Assembly (NCBI RefSeq): GCF_028751545.1
Contig: NZ_CP071867.1
Coordinates: forward strand, 2,205,306 to 2,269,305
Direction: 5' to 3'
DNA: 64,000 nucleotides
Source of the DNA: Gilliamella sp. B3022
GTDB taxonomy: Bacteria > Pseudomonadota > Gammaproteobacteria > Enterobacterales > Orbaceae
The notes under the pieces were generated by a model. That model saw nothing but the letters and a program-made list of their open reading frames with translations, had not been told where the DNA came from and ran no database searches. This document shows, one piece after another, positions 1-6,441 of the stretch (positions within the stretch are counted from its first letter, which is position 1; every line of letters begins with the position of its first letter). A program made the translations under genes and the position numbers.

Positions 1-354
1 AGCACTCTCTTGCATTAGCCGTAATTTCCGTTCTTCTTCTTCTGTGATAATGATTTTTTCGGGTGAATAATTTTCTTCCATAAATTGTTCGAGGTCTTTT
101 TTACCTTGCGTTGTTCTACGGTCAAATGAAGGAACAACAATAAACCGCTCATTAAAGTGTTGCGGTTCTAAAAGAAGACAGTGTAGGGCTGTGCCAATGT
201 CTAAAGCTTTCTTTTTTTCTTTATCTTCTGGTGCTTCTTGTCGCCATTTGTAAATTGCAGGGCTTTTTGCAATATCATCTAGATTAGACTTGCTCACACC
301 CTCACTGTTGTGATAATCTTTATTAGATATATCGTAATAAATACCCTGTTTCAT
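1..354 (-). CDS. RecE-like exodeoxyribonuclease VIII, PDDEXK-like (3' part outside window)
   Basis: An open frame of 118 codons runs off the left edge and starts with ATG at 354. The N-terminus reads MKQGIYYDISNKDYHNSEGV followed by SKSNLDDIAKSPAIYKW, the standard opening of the phage exonuclease VIII / YqaJ-like family. An ALDIGTALHCLLLEP segment follows, which in this family is the start of the PD-(D/E)XK fold. Such enzymes resect double-strand ends for phage recombination with a single-strand annealing protein, which would be expected further left. It is the last visible gene of the leftward early operon. The catalytic Asp/Glu-x-Lys region is not in the window. Confidence 0.85.
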   Translation of the reverse strand, partial: MKQGIYYDISNKDYHNSEGVSKSNLDDIAKSPAIYKWRQEAPEDKEKKKALDIGTALHCLLLEPQHFNERFIVVPSFDRRTTQGKKDLEQFMEENYSPEKIIITEEEERKLRLMQESA

Positions 355-394
355 GTTGGCTCCTTATTATCTTTTTCATTTTCTATAACCACTT

Positions 395-580
395 TTAATC
401 ACTCGCAATCTTAAACATCCATTGAAATAGCATAAACAACATCCCAATCGTTAGTACGCATGTACAAAAAAGGGCGTACATTTGTTCGCCCTTGTTTAGT
501 CTATAATCATTTCTAAATCGGTCCATTTGATAAACATTGCAGCCGACATGATCTATGGGTATTGTGTTCATTGTTTTCAT
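395..580 (-). CDS. Small single-pass membrane protein
   Basis: This encodes about 61 residues if it starts at the ATG at 580, which overlaps the stop of the pentapeptide gene (ATGA), so the two are probably translationally coupled. An upstream in-frame start at 595 lies inside the previous gene and has no ribosome site. A hydrophobic segment near the C-terminus (YALFCTCVLTIGMLFMLF) suggests one transmembrane helix; the N-terminal half is polar. I recognise no family. It belongs to the leftward early operon. Confidence 0.6.
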   Translation of the reverse strand: MKTMNTIPIDHVGCNVYQMDRFRNDYRLNKGEQMYALFCTCVLTIGMLFMLFQWMFKIASD

Positions 581-1503
581 TCCTCTTTTAACCAATCTGG
601 ACGCTCGCCCTTACCGCAATAAATATCAATGATATCAAGTAATCGCGGGTAAAATTGCAGAGCTTTTTTACCATCCATTTGGGCGATTTCTTTTTTTGAA
701 AATTTGCGCCAATTATTTGCTGGGTGACATTCGTCTTCAACGCGGACGCAATCACCATTTGTTATTGATATGAAATAGGTTTCATCTAAAATAATGAATA
801 TTGATTCAGGTAAATTAGCATCGCTCAAATCAGCACCGCGCAAATCAGCACCGCGCAAATTAGCACGGTTCAAATTAGCACCGCGCAAATCAGCACCGCG
901 CAAATCAGCATCGATCAAATAAGCATCGCTCAAATCAGCACCGCGCAAATCAGCACTGTCCAAATTAGCACTGCGCAAATCAGCATCGATCAAATAAGCA
1001 TCGCTCAAATCAGCACCGCGCAAATTAGCACTGTCCAAATTAGCACTGCGCAAATTAGCATGGACCAAATTAGCACTGTCCAAATTAGCATCGATCAAAT
1101 CAGCATCGATCAAATAAGCACCGCTCAAATCAGCACCGCGCAAATCAGCACCGCTCAAATCAGCATCGATCAAATAAGCATCGCGCAAATCAGCACGGTT
1201 CAAATTAGCACCGCTCAAATTAGCATCGCGCAAATAAGCATCGATCAAATCAGCATCGCTCAAATCAGCACGGATCAAATTAGCATCGCGCAAATAAGCA
1301 TCGATCAAATCAGCACCGCGCAAATTAGCACCGCGCAAATTAGCACCGCGCAAATTAGCACTGTCCAAATCAGCACCGCGCAAATTAGCACGGCCCAAAT
1401 TAGCACTGTCCAAATTAGCACCGCGCAAATCAGCTTTTATTCCTTTCTTACCAAGACTGTCAATCCATATTTTGTGTTGTTCTAAAATTTCTCTAATATT
1501 CAT
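577..1503 (-). CDS. Pentapeptide-repeat protein
   Basis: This encodes about 308 residues. The ATG at 1503 (MNIREILEQH) is preferred over an upstream start at 1563 because it has AAGAGA just before it. After a 25-residue lead-in ending in KKGIKADLRGANL, the protein is roughly 42 tandem pentapeptides of the A(D/N)LXX type up to about residue 240. These form a right-handed quadrilateral beta-helix. A 65-residue tail with two Cys residues follows and ends in DWLKEE. Qnr/MfpA-type pentapeptide proteins mimic DNA and bind gyrase, but most phage examples have no known role, so gyrase binding is only a possibility. The DNA is an array of 15-bp repeats that could expand or contract. Confidence 0.88.
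   Translation of the reverse strand: MNIREILEQHKIWIDSLGKKGIKADLRGANLDSANLGRANLRGADLDSANLRGANLRGANLRGADLIDAYLRDANLIRADLSDADLIDAYLRDANLSGANLNRADLRDAYLIDADLSGADLRGADLSGAYLIDADLIDANLDSANLVHANLRSANLDSANLRGADLSDAYLIDADLRSANLDSADLRGADLSDAYLIDADLRGADLRGANLNRANLRGADLRGADLSDANLPESIFIILDETYFISITNGDCVRVEDECHPANNWRKFSKKEIAQMDGKKALQFYPRLLDIIDIYCGKGERPDWLKEE
815..1434. repeat. Tandem 15-bp coding repeats (pentapeptide array)
   Basis: Units such as CAAATTAGCACCGCG and CAAATCAGCATCGAT are repeated about 41 times with changes mainly in the last six bases. Several longer blocks recur, for example the 'atcgatcaaataagcatcg' stretch, which shows recent unit duplication. The array encodes the beta-helix of the pentapeptide protein on the minus strand. 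It leaves an accidental open frame on the plus strand. Confidence 0.9.
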
Positions 1504-1592
1504 TGTTTTATCTCTTAATTCTGTAAAAAAAGCCCTCAAGTGAGGGTAAATAGGATGTAGCAATGTGCCGTCTTTCCGAGCTGTCAGTATTT

Positions 1593-1748
1593 TTAATAAG
1601 AAAATACAATCAATTCTTCAGCTAATTCTTGTGAGTTGTAATGCTCAAATAGAATAGCTCCGTTATAAGTTAAATAACCGCTATAGTGACAATAAACAGT
1701 TCTGTACACATCGCCAACCTTCACACTAATATTTGAACTTGTAAACAT
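1593..1748 (-). CDS. Small phage protein of the 'VYCHxxGYL' type
   Basis: This 51-codon gene starts at the ATG at 1748. The product reads MFTSSNISVKVGDVYRTVYC then HYSGYLTYNGAILFEHYNS and ends SY. The pattern 'V-G-D-V-Y-R..VYCH..GYL..NG.IL.EHY' matches a small conserved phage protein that usually starts MGTRS and is often longer; its function is not established. It lies between the pentapeptide gene and the first gene of the leftward operon. A ribosome site is not obvious. Confidence 0.65.
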   Translation of the reverse strand: MFTSSNISVKVGDVYRTVYCHYSGYLTYNGAILFEHYNSQELAEELIVFSY

Positions 1749-1838
1749 AATTTTTACCTTTTTAATTTATTGACCCACAATATTTTATCTCTTTAATTTA
1801 TAAAATTATCGCTACTGATGTTAATTAATGGTATTGAT

Positions 1839-2108
1839 TTATTTTTTATTCAATTCCGCTCTAGCCTGTGAATAACAAATGTCTATTATAAACTGATTAA
1901 ATATATTTTGATCAACGGCATTATTTTCTAAACAAATAGAAATTAGATCGATTATCAGCTGATCGTTGTTATTACTAAAATTTTGCATCAACTCATTTGC
2001 TCGTTTATCGATTTCCTCATCTAGCTCATCGCCATTTTCGATATTCTGCATCATGTTTTGATATTGTTTTTCATAACCGTTTTCTACACATTGATATAAG
2101 TTATTCAT
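1839..2108 (-). CDS. Acidic hypothetical protein, first gene of the leftward early operon
   Basis: This encodes 89 residues from the ATG at 2108, with TAAGGA six bases upstream; a TTG two codons earlier is less likely. The protein is rich in Asn, Asp and Glu (NIENGDELDEEIDKRANELM) and predicted helical, without membrane segments. I recognise no family. It sits where lambda carries N or small host-takeover genes, but it lacks the basic arginine-rich RNA-binding N-terminus expected of N, so I do not call it N. Confidence 0.6.
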   Translation of the reverse strand: MNNLYQCVENGYEKQYQNMMQNIENGDELDEEIDKRANELMQNFSNNNDQLIIDLISICLENNAVDQNIFNQFIIDICYSQARAELNKK

Positions 2109-2333
2109 AATCAATTCCTTACATATATTTCAAACTCAAGCCCACTCACTGAATGGGCTTTGATTTGAATTTTTAACCAAATTTTCTCGATGGTTGCGAG
2201 TTTTTGCGCTCCCTTATTCCATGATGTTTTTCAACAGTTTAGAGGGAGATAGGCATTTCGTTCTTAGATAAGCTTCACTTTCACACTGTTTACTTGAACA
2301 ACACTTTATAAGTTGTCTCGACTTTTCTAGTTT

Positions 2334-2343
2334 TTAAAGAGCG
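2334..2343 (-). promoter_or_regulatory. boxA-like antitermination element (nutL-like)
   Basis: The minus strand reads CGCTCTTTAA, which matches the NusB/NusE-binding boxA core of rRNA and lambdoid nut sites. It lies in the long untranslated leader before the leftward early genes. About 20 bases further downstream, ACAAC...GTTGT could form a short boxB-like stem with a nine-base loop. No counterpart was found near cro, so the call is tentative. Confidence 0.4.
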
Positions 2344-2486
2344 TTCACATAAGTGATTATTTATTTCTTTCCAAAACCGCTGTACTTTCATATGCCTCAG
2401 CTAGCTACTTGAATCTTATTAACTTGTTAAATAACTCGTAGTCTTGTTTAACTTTGTTGTTAAGTTGATTTGTTTTGATGGGTGTA

Positions 2487-2573
2487 GTTTAGTAAACAAT
2501 TAACTTTTAGTAAAGTGGAATATTTACTAAACACTAAACTTTTTATGCAAAAAATATTTAATGTTTAGTAAAA
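2487..2573. promoter_or_regulatory. Left operator cluster (OL-like), TTTA(G/C)TAAA repeats
   Basis: Four near-palindromic copies of a site with core TTTA-G/C-TAAA occur, centred at about 2492 (GTTTAGTAAAC, perfect), 2510, 2527 and 2568. The first three are spaced 17-18 bp apart, like multipartite phage operators. They lie upstream of the leftward early genes. Related half-sites occur between cI and cro, so the local CI-like repressor is the likely ligand by inference. Confidence 0.6.
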
Positions 2574-2663
2574 CAATAATTTAGTTAATTATAAAATTAA
2601 TTTGATTGGCTATTTTTTATACAGAAAAAATAAGAAAAGATTTTATATGCAGATTTTAGGCGT

Positions 2664-2690
2664 GAAAAAAGCCCCGTTTGGGGCTTTGTT
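2664..2690 (-). terminator. Terminator after the CAGC-motif gene
   Basis: The stem GCCCC-GTTT-GGGGC at 2671-2684 is followed on the minus strand by a run of six Ts (As at 2665-2670 on the plus strand). It closes the leftward gene ending at 2704. Confidence 0.8.
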
Positions 2691-2703
2691 TTATCTTAAA
2701 GAA

Positions 2704-2979
2704 CTAAGCTGCCTTAGCTAGACTCAATGCAAATTTGTACCCATCATTATATGCAGTAAATGCATCCTTATGTCGGACACTACCTGCTTGACTGCATGGG
2801 ATGCTATCTAAAACAGAATCATCCATTGCTTTAGGTATTCCATTTACTGCATGAAAATAGCCTAATTCAAATGCACAACCCGCACATTTATGTCTGCTAA
2901 AAGTTCCTTGATATTCCGGTAAAGATTCAAAATGAACATCATAACGGTGCGCCTTTCGGCATATAGGTGAATAACCCAT
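2704..2979 (-). CDS. Small Cys-containing protein with RHKCAGC and QAGSVRHK motifs
   Basis: This encodes 91 residues from the ATG at 2979, preceded by GGAG nine bases away; an upstream in-frame start at 3006 lacks such a site. The start MGYSPICRKAHRYD, the central HKCAGCAFELGYFH and the later SQAGSVRHKDAF all look like conserved motifs of a small family that I associate with phages and genomic islands, without a function I can name. The Cys pair may bind metal. It is transcribed alone from the lysogenic region between OL and the kinase gene and has its own terminator, so expression in the lysogen is likely. A role in host protection is only a guess. Confidence 0.6.
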   Translation of the reverse strand: MGYSPICRKAHRYDVHFESLPEYQGTFSRHKCAGCAFELGYFHAVNGIPKAMDDSVLDSIPCSQAGSVRHKDAFTAYNDGYKFALSLAKAA

Positions 2980-3475
2980 AATAATACTCCTATAAAGGAT
3001 AAGCATTAAATAGGGCTTTACTTAAAAAGAAAACGAATATAGAATAGTAATCGAGATCTCACAATAAAGCCCTAAATGCTTTATTTTTTTATATTTGCCC
3101 GATACGCCAATATCGGGCTCCCCTATATATAGTAGTAAAAAAACGGCTTACCACTAAATATTGATCGAATTATACTCAGTAAATTAATTTATTTCAATAA
3201 AATGATCCACTTAGAGTGCGTTTAATTAAAAATAAACCCCATATTCTCATTTTGAGTGAATTAATATTAAATGAAATAGAACCTCTTAAAATTTGGTTGG
3301 TGAATCATTAGAGGTATGTAAAAAAACACAGCTATTATTCATAAGCTGATTTTAAGCACAAAAAACCCGCCGAAGCGGTGTATATAATATTTAAGGGGTT
3401 TTTGGGAGTTAGTTTATTTGATATTGATATTGAGTAATTTAATTTATTTGAAATTCGACCGCCACCAATGAATAA
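2980..3475. other. Intergenic region with a perfect stem-loop
   Basis: No ORF is credible. At 3097-3118 there is a perfect 8-bp stem GCCCGATA/TATCGGGC with a six-base loop and no T-run on either side, so it is not a standard terminator. A terminator for the kinase gene lies at 3361-3380. The remainder is AT-rich and probably holds the promoter of the 2979 gene. Confidence 0.5.
3361..3380 (-). terminator. Terminator of the cI-kinase transcript
   Basis: CCGC-CGAA-GCGG at 3367-3378 is a tetraloop hairpin. On the minus strand it is followed by GGGTTTTTT. It ends leftward transcription from the cI and kinase genes. Confidence 0.8.
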
Positions 3476-3889
3476 TCATTTGTTATGGAGATAATCTATA
3501 CCTGAAATTATCATTTTTAATGCTGATATTTTTTGGGTAAGATTAAAATCATTTGATGCAATTAAATGGGAAAGATCAGTATTTGCTAACTCCATTATAA
3601 ACCAAGGTTTTTCTATGTGTAGATTATGCATATAAATTGAAACAACATTAGATGATACACAAGATGCCTGACATCGAACCTCTTCATTAAATCTTTCCTT
3701 TACCTGTCCCAAATCAAGTATAGACTCGCTCTTTTCTTTGGAAGGACTAAATGTTTTTCTTGCATACTCTCCATGGCATTTTATGCCATCACTGTTATAT
3801 AGTTCAACTTTATCAACATAACCAAAACCACCACTACCAAGTTCGCCAATTTTTTTTATTAAATATCCAAAATGATGGTGCTCTTGCAT
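3476..3889 (-). CDS. Truncated eukaryotic-like protein kinase (N-lobe only), Stk-like
   Basis: This encodes 137 residues. A glycine loop GELGSGGFGYV (residues 15-25), the ATP lysine in YARKTF (K45), a helix-C region with FNEEV (about 67-71) and a hinge WFIMELA (96-102) are visible. The protein stops after SGIDYLHNK, just before the place where the HRD catalytic loop should begin. No downstream frame restores HRD or DFG. It lies 17 bp downstream of cI on the same strand, where lambdoid phages carry exclusion genes (rex in lambda, the Stk kinase in 933W). As it stands it cannot be an active kinase. It may be a decayed gene, or a retained ATP-binding or decoy domain. Confidence 0.75.
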   Translation of the reverse strand: MQEHHHFGYLIKKIGELGSGGFGYVDKVELYNSDGIKCHGEYARKTFSPSKEKSESILDLGQVKERFNEEVRCQASCVSSNVVSIYMHNLHIEKPWFIMELANTDLSHLIASNDFNLTQKISALKMIISGIDYLHNK

Positions 3890-3906
3890 TTTTAATCCTC
3901 ACGAAG

Positions 3907-4584
3907 TTATCCGTGCTTCCTTAGTAACATTGATTGACTCAGCATTACTTTCCCATGAATATAAAGTTGATCAATTTCATCTTCGTTTATATCCCATTCC
4001 TTGTATTTTTTATTGTCAGATATAACAATCAGTTTATCTTTAATTACCTGTAAGCGCTTCACATACAAGCTTTTACCGAACGTAAATACATATATTCCAT
4101 CGCCGTTAAATTCTTTTTTTGAAACGTCTACATAAATTGAATCTCCACTTTCAAACGTTCCTTGCATCGAATCACCTGAAATATTAATTACTTTTAAATT
4201 ATCGGTATCCACACCTTTAAATAATATTTTTGCCTGTTCTGAATCATATTCTATTAATTTAATCACTTCCATTACATCCGAATTTAGGTAGCCTGCTCCT
4301 GCGCTAGCTGTAATATCTAAAATCTCTATCACGTAGTTGTTATTATTAGCGTGATGCTGATTATTTTGTTTTATTCCATATATTTCATTGTCATTAATTT
4401 TATCTAGATAAAATTCAGGCATGCCGTAATCATGTTCTAAACGACGAGCCGATTTTTCGCCAAAAGGCGCCCGTCCGTTCACCAACTGAGAAATATAACT
4501 TTTCTCTTTTGGTGGAACAGATTTATCTGAAAACCATAGTTTTAAATTGCTCGCTCTTAGCTCTTTTAATTTGTTTCTATTCAT
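3907..4584 (-). CDS. CI-type repressor, HTH plus S24 self-cleaving peptidase
   Basis: This encodes 225 residues. The N-terminus has a helix-turn-helix (KSYISQLVNGRAPFGEKSAR, residues 28-47). An Ala-Gly cleavage site lies in TASAGAG (92-98). The S24/LexA peptidase follows, with the nucleophile in SGDSM (Ser139) and the general base in YVKRLQ (Lys176). It should repress the early promoters in the lysogen and cleave itself on RecA activation, giving SOS induction. It is transcribed divergently from cro, and the gap between them holds operator-like repeats. The length is normal and no key residue is missing. Confidence 0.93.
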   Translation of the reverse strand: MNRNKLKELRASNLKLWFSDKSVPPKEKSYISQLVNGRAPFGEKSARRLEHDYGMPEFYLDKINDNEIYGIKQNNQHHANNNNYVIEILDITASAGAGYLNSDVMEVIKLIEYDSEQAKILFKGVDTDNLKVINISGDSMQGTFESGDSIYVDVSKKEFNGDGIYVFTFGKSLYVKRLQVIKDKLIVISDNKKYKEWDINEDEIDQLYIHGKVMLSQSMLLRKHG

Positions 4585-4715
4585 CTTAGTTCCTCTATGT
4601 ACATTTTATTTAGTAATTGCTAAACAAGCAAAAAATAAACTTTATCTAAACTTACTTGACTTTTGGTTTAGCGTTAAATAAACTTTAGTTAAGTTTTAAC
4701 TAACCTAAGGTAATA
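4585..4715. promoter_or_regulatory. cI-cro divergent region: right operator and pR
   Basis: A rightward promoter reads TTGACT (4656-4661), a 17-bp spacer, then TAAACT (4679-4684). A 19-bp palindrome with arms TTAGTTAA/TTAACTAA (4685-4703) sits at the expected start site. Further left, TTTAGTAATTGCTAAA (around 4609-4624) and TTTAGCGTTAAA (around 4667) resemble the left operator repeats. CI and Cro presumably bind here to choose lysogeny or lysis. The leftward promoter for cI was not resolved. Confidence 0.7.
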
Positions 4716-4916
4716 ATGAAACTATCACATTATTTAAACCTGCTCCCTAAAGGTGGTAAAAGTCAATTTGCCAAAGAAATTGATGTGTCCAAGTCTTTCT
4801 TATGTCAAATGGCTTCAGGAAAAGCTAATGTTCCAATTCGTGTAGCAAAAAAAATTGAAGAACACACCCACGGACAGGTAACAAAAGCCGAGTTACGCCC
4901 TGATGTCTGGGGTTAA
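4716..4916 (+). CDS. Cro-like repressor, YdaS family
   Basis: This encodes 66 residues. The pattern SQFAKEIDVSKSFLCQMASG then RVAKKIEEHTHGQVTKAELRPDVW is the YdaS/Cro type helix-turn-helix and ends with the family's usual RPD-W signature. It is the first gene of the rightward early operon, opposite cI, and should repress both early promoters during lytic growth. TAAGG lies just upstream of the ATG. Confidence 0.88.
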   Translation: MKLSHYLNLLPKGGKSQFAKEIDVSKSFLCQMASGKANVPIRVAKKIEEHTHGQVTKAELRPDVWG

Positions 4917-4966
4917 TAATAAATGTAAGTACTAAACAAAGTAACCCAAACGAGGATTTTTAAAAT

Positions 4967-5419
4967 ATGGGTAACAAGAAAAAATTAATTAATGATTTAT
5001 TAAGCTCCATTGATGGCGGTATGGAAGTAGCAGCCAGTTATTTAGGTTTATCTGTATCTGCTTTTAATGATCGGCGTTACGAAAATAAAGGAACTCGATT
5101 CTTCACTTGTGATGAACTTTTAGCATTACAAGAGTTAAGCAGGACAACATTAGTTGCGGATTATTTTGCAAGAGCAGTGAATTGTATAGTCATAAAAAAA
5201 CCTGATGTCGCTAAAGCGGGAAGTTATGATCTTTTTGAATTAATGTTAAGCATTGGAACGGCAAGAGGTGAATACGATGCATATTTATCCAAAGCGATTA
5301 GTGATGGCGTTATTACTAGCGATGAAGAAGCAATATTAAATAATTTATGTGACTCAATAGTAAAAAGACGACTTACCGCACATCAAGAAACACTTGCAGC
5401 GCATAAACCATCTAATTAG
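4967..5419 (+). CDS. YmfL-like / CII-position regulatory protein
   Basis: This encodes 150 residues with GAGGA eleven bases before the ATG. The segments SAFNDRRYENKGTRFFTCDE and LLALQELSRTTLVADYFA match the YmfL family of phage regulators, which occupy the cII position after cro. The C-terminal half (FELMLSIGTARGEYDAYLSK) is helical and probably mediates oligomerisation. It likely affects the lysis-lysogeny decision. DNA binding is inferred from the N-terminal helix-turn-helix-like part. Confidence 0.75.
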   Translation: MGNKKKLINDLLSSIDGGMEVAASYLGLSVSAFNDRRYENKGTRFFTCDELLALQELSRTTLVADYFARAVNCIVIKKPDVAKAGSYDLFELMLSIGTARGEYDAYLSKAISDGVITSDEEAILNNLCDSIVKRRLTAHQETLAAHKPSN

Positions 5420-5429
5420 TGAGGTATTC

Positions 5430-5666
5430 ATGAGCACATTAAAAACTAAAAAAACACTGAGCCAGTGCGATCGAATATTACAGCATTTGCAAAGCGGTAA
5501 AACAATTACCCCGGCACAAGCGTGGGATTTGTTCGGTTGCTACAGATTAGGTGCTCGCATCCACGATTTAAGAAAACAAAATTTTCAGATTGTTACTGAG
5601 ATTATTTATAAAAATGGCGGCAATTTTGCGGAGTATTCTTTGAGGTCAAACAATGAACGCAGTTGA
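5430..5666 (+). CDS. Small helix-turn-helix protein
   Basis: This encodes 78 residues from the ATG at 5430, chosen because GAGG sits at 5421; a TTG at 5394 lies inside the previous gene. The sequence LSQCDRILQHLQSGKTITPA then QAWDLFGCYRLGARIHDLRK is a winged helix-turn-helix common in phage early regions. The stop overlaps the start of the replication gene by 14 bp, so the two are co-translated. It is probably a transcription regulator or a replication accessory factor. Confidence 0.75.
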   Translation: MSTLKTKKTLSQCDRILQHLQSGKTITPAQAWDLFGCYRLGARIHDLRKQNFQIVTEIIYKNGGNFAEYSLRSNNERS

Positions 5667-6441
5667 AACATTAAAATTGATAGGGCGTCCTAACGCATAT
5701 TACCCAAAATTAGCTAAGCCTTTAGGTGGTGTTAACCCTGCGGTTTTATTCTCACAATTATTTTATTGGCAAGATAAAGCAACGTCTGATTTAGGTGTGT
5801 ATAAAACTCGTGATGAACTTGAAGAAGAAACTGGGTTATCTCATAACGCACAAAGAACAGCTATCAAAAAACTAAAAGAAAAAGGCGTTTTAATTGTTAC
5901 TGAAAAGCGATTAGATCATAAAACTTTTTACAAAATTGATAATGGGAAAGTTAATGAAATTTTAGCTAATTTCGCCGAATCTGTTAATCAACTATCGCGA
6001 AGTGAAGAAAGTAATTCTCCCGATCTCTGCAATGTAGAGTTCGAGAAGACTACAAAGTCGAGTTCGTTAGATCAAGAGATTACTACAAAGACTACTACAG
6101 AGAATACTACAAATAATATTAAGTCATCTGAAGATGACCAACCTAAATCTAAAAAATCAGATTCGATCGATTTTGATTTAGTCATGGATGCGTACAACGA
6201 TGCTGTAGAAAACAGGTTACCACAAATTGAGAAAATGACTACAACCAGAAAGAACTTAGTCAAGAAATTTTTGAAAGAACGAAAAGAACTAACTTTAAAT
6301 GATTTGATTAATTACTTTTATGATTTTGTGGAAAAAGCACCGGCATGGGTATTCGGTGAAAATAAACGGAATTGGAAAGCTAAGTTTGAATTCATTGTGA
6401 CAGATGAGACTTATACAAAGTTTAGAGAGGGTGCGCTATGA
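5653..6441 (+). CDS. Phage replication initiator (lambda O position)
   Basis: This encodes 262 residues. The N-terminal part (FYWQDKATSDLGVYKTRDEL, then EEETGLSHNAQRTAIKKLKE, about residues 37-80) is a winged-helix DNA-binding domain. The middle is Ser/Thr/Asn-rich and likely disordered (about 105-175). The C-terminal part (WVFGENKRNWKAKFEFIV) resembles the helicase-loading end of phage replication proteins. It overlaps dnaB by four bases (ATGA), so it should recognise the phage origin and recruit that helicase. In lambda the origin lies inside O; no clear iteron array was seen here. Confidence 0.75.
   Translation: MNAVETLKLIGRPNAYYPKLAKPLGGVNPAVLFSQLFYWQDKATSDLGVYKTRDELEEETGLSHNAQRTAIKKLKEKGVLIVTEKRLDHKTFYKIDNGKVNEILANFAESVNQLSRSEESNSPDLCNVEFEKTTKSSSLDQEITTKTTTENTTNNIKSSEDDQPKSKKSDSIDFDLVMDAYNDAVENRLPQIEKMTTTRKNLVKKFLKERKELTLNDLINYFYDFVEKAPAWVFGENKRNWKAKFEFIVTDETYTKFREGAL

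Larger units (their letters stand above)
2109..2703. other. Leader of the leftward operon, no protein gene seen
   Basis: No convincing ORF is present on either strand. A stem-loop AGCCCA/TGGGCT lies at 2138-2160 just upstream of the first gene. A boxA-like sequence lies at 2334-2343, and a cluster of TTTA(G/C)TAAA repeats lies at 2487-2573. The layout resembles the lambda pL/nutL leader. The leftward promoter itself could not be pinned down with confidence. Confidence 0.6.

Noticed and set aside
815-1434. CRISPR-like regular repeats
   Set aside because: The units are only 15 bp with no spacers and they encode pentapeptides on the minus strand, so this is a coding tandem repeat and not a CRISPR array.
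1060-1485. Plus-strand 141-residue ORF of repeated AQIST/DQIS units
   Set aside because: It is the antisense shadow of the pentapeptide repeat array; a 15-bp repeat stays open in more than one frame. It has no ribosome site and an implausible composition.
1839-2108. Lambda N-type antiterminator
   Set aside because: The protein is acidic and lacks an arginine-rich N-terminus, so position alone does not justify the name.
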